This document shows, in pieces, positions 63,220 through 64,000 of a DNA stretch of 64,000 nt (position 1 is the stretch's first letter; every line of letters begins with the position of its first letter). Origin of the DNA: Microbispora oryzae. GTDB taxonomy: Bacteria > Actinomycetota > Actinomycetes > Streptosporangiales > Streptosporangiaceae. The stretch covers positions 1-64,000 of the forward strand of contig NZ_JAFCNB010000013.1 of assembly GCF_017896165.1 (NCBI RefSeq), given 5' to 3'. A model generated the notes under the pieces. That model had not been told where the DNA came from. It made no database searches and was given only the letters and a program-made list of their open reading frames with translations. The translations under genes were made by a program, and so were the position numbers.

Positions 63220-64000
63220 GTGAGCCGTCGGCACCGGCGAGCGCCCAGGGGCACCAGGCCGCCCGACGACGTGTTCGCGGAGATGCTGCTGGCGGCCCGT
63301 GAGCTGCTGGCCGTACGCAGTCCGCTCGACGCCGAGCTCATGGTGTCGGACATGCTCGGCGCCTGGTGGGGCAGGCGCCCGCACGGCGGAGACGTCGAGC
63401 AGATCCTCGGCGAGGGGCTGGTCGACTACGCGGCCAAGGCGGGCACCCCGGCCGCGCTGACCCTGCTGATCTCGATCGCCTACCTCGGCACGGCCCGGCA
63501 GGCCGCCAAGGCCGAGGGCGCCGCGCTGGCGCTCATGGAGTCCGACGTGGCCAGGCCCGGGTGGGCCGACCGCGTCGGCGCGGTGAAGCCCGCCGGCTGC
63601 TACGTCTCCCGTGACGTGTACGGCGACCAGGACACGGTCCTCTGCACGTTCGCCTACAACGGTGAGGACACCCACGCCCTGGTGGTCGTCGTCGACTACA
63701 ACATGGGCGGCATGGCGCGGGACGCCTGGGTGTCGTCCCAGGTGGACAAGCTGCTCGACCAGGCGAGGCTGGAGGCCGCGGGCAACCGCCTGCTGCGCTT
63801 CGAGGAGATCGAGCCGCAGCAGGCGAGGGCGCTGCTCGAGTTCGCGATGAAGGTGACCCAGGCCGCCACGCGCCGCCGCAAGGGTCCCCGGCTCGTGAGC
63901 GACGGCTACAGCGCCTATCACGCCTTCGCCCGCGCGAGGCTCAAGGCGCTCCCGCCCGGGCGGATGCGCCCCGCGCCCGCGCACACCGAGGCGCCCTACA
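63220..64000 (+). CDS. hypothetical protein, truncated by the window end
   Basis: GTG 63220 opens a frame with no stop to base 64000 (260 codons and one base). The visible part has FAEMLLAARELLAVRSPLDA, DMLGAWWGRR and VVVVDYNMGGMARDAWVSSQ, continuous and coding-like in codon use. It resembles a large actinobacterial soluble protein of unknown function; I recognise no domain. The 3' end lies outside the window. Confidence 0.7.
   Translation, partial: MSRRHRRAPRGTRPPDDVFAEMLLAARELLAVRSPLDAELMVSDMLGAWWGRRPHGGDVEQILGEGLVDYAAKAGTPAALTLLISIAYLGTARQAAKAEGAALALMESDVARPGWADRVGAVKPAGCYVSRDVYGDQDTVLCTFAYNGEDTHALVVVVDYNMGGMARDAWVSSQVDKLLDQARLEAAGNRLLRFEEIEPQQARALLEFAMKVTQAATRRRKGPRLVSDGYSAYHAFARARLKALPPGRMRPAPAHTEAPY

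Overview
The window is high-GC DNA from an actinobacterium, most likely of the Streptosporangiales (Streptosporangium, Nonomuraea or Microbispora type). This rests on the strong G/C third-position bias, the many GTG starts, the GTGA/ATGA gene overlaps, and a set of families largely confined to Actinobacteria: DUF3052, DUF3145, DUF5998, DUF1918, a DUF7455-type protein, HrdB-like RpoD with a long N-terminus, an AhpE-type peroxiredoxin, and a PucR-type regulator beside fabD. The genus assignment is inference. Apart from the first 4 kb the region looks like ordinary chromosome.

Layout. 1-4119: the right end of a pSAM2-like integrative element (AICE). It has a divergent GntR regulator, a rolling-circle-type Rep, an excisionase and a tyrosine integrase, and it abuts the 3' end of a tRNA-Val(TAC). 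Both the integrase and the rep 5' end are frameshifted. 4135-7328: ROK kinase, zinc-ribbon protein, AhpE, DUF3052, YjbQ and DUF1918. 7444-13250: a NarL-type two-component system next to a convergent MacAB-like efflux operon (lipoprotein, adaptor, ATPase, permease). 13700-18839: aceE and a secreted GH44 cellulase with a CBM2. 19351-21653: two WYL regulators and a PHP/helix-hairpin-helix protein. 21786-24207: a three-gene module resembling E. coli ygiB/ygiC plus DUF350. 24341-32340: a DUF2079 membrane protein, then a FasR-like regulator and the fatty-acid-synthesis run fabD-fabH-acpP-fabF-accD.

32469-46643: DUF3145; a tightly packed run of S8 protease, ECF-like sigma factor, small beta-rich protein and TPR-CHAT protease; rhodanese; phosphodiesterase; DUF5998; a GNAT/acyl-CoA-synthetase fusion; a PfkB kinase; and RecQ carrying a C-terminal phosphoribosyltransferase-like domain. 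46762-55475: GNAT, parC, VOC protein, beta-carbonic anhydrase, SPFH protein, SoxR with a SoxR box, and parE. 55722-64000: DUF7455-type protein, YaaA, rpoD (hrdB type), a PAS/GAF/SpoIIE phosphatase, an HhH-GPD protein, and a gene cut by the window end.

Two modules stand out. One is the S8 / sigma / beta-sandwich / TPR-CHAT run, which pairs a caspase-like protease with a sigma factor much as the type III-E CRISPR Csx29-Csx30-sigma cascade does, but without any Cas gene. The other is the ATP-grasp triad, whose first protein ends in a Gly-rich RGGFG tail that could be the ligase target. Both functional proposals are inference. All start sites and functions were read by eye; no database search was run.
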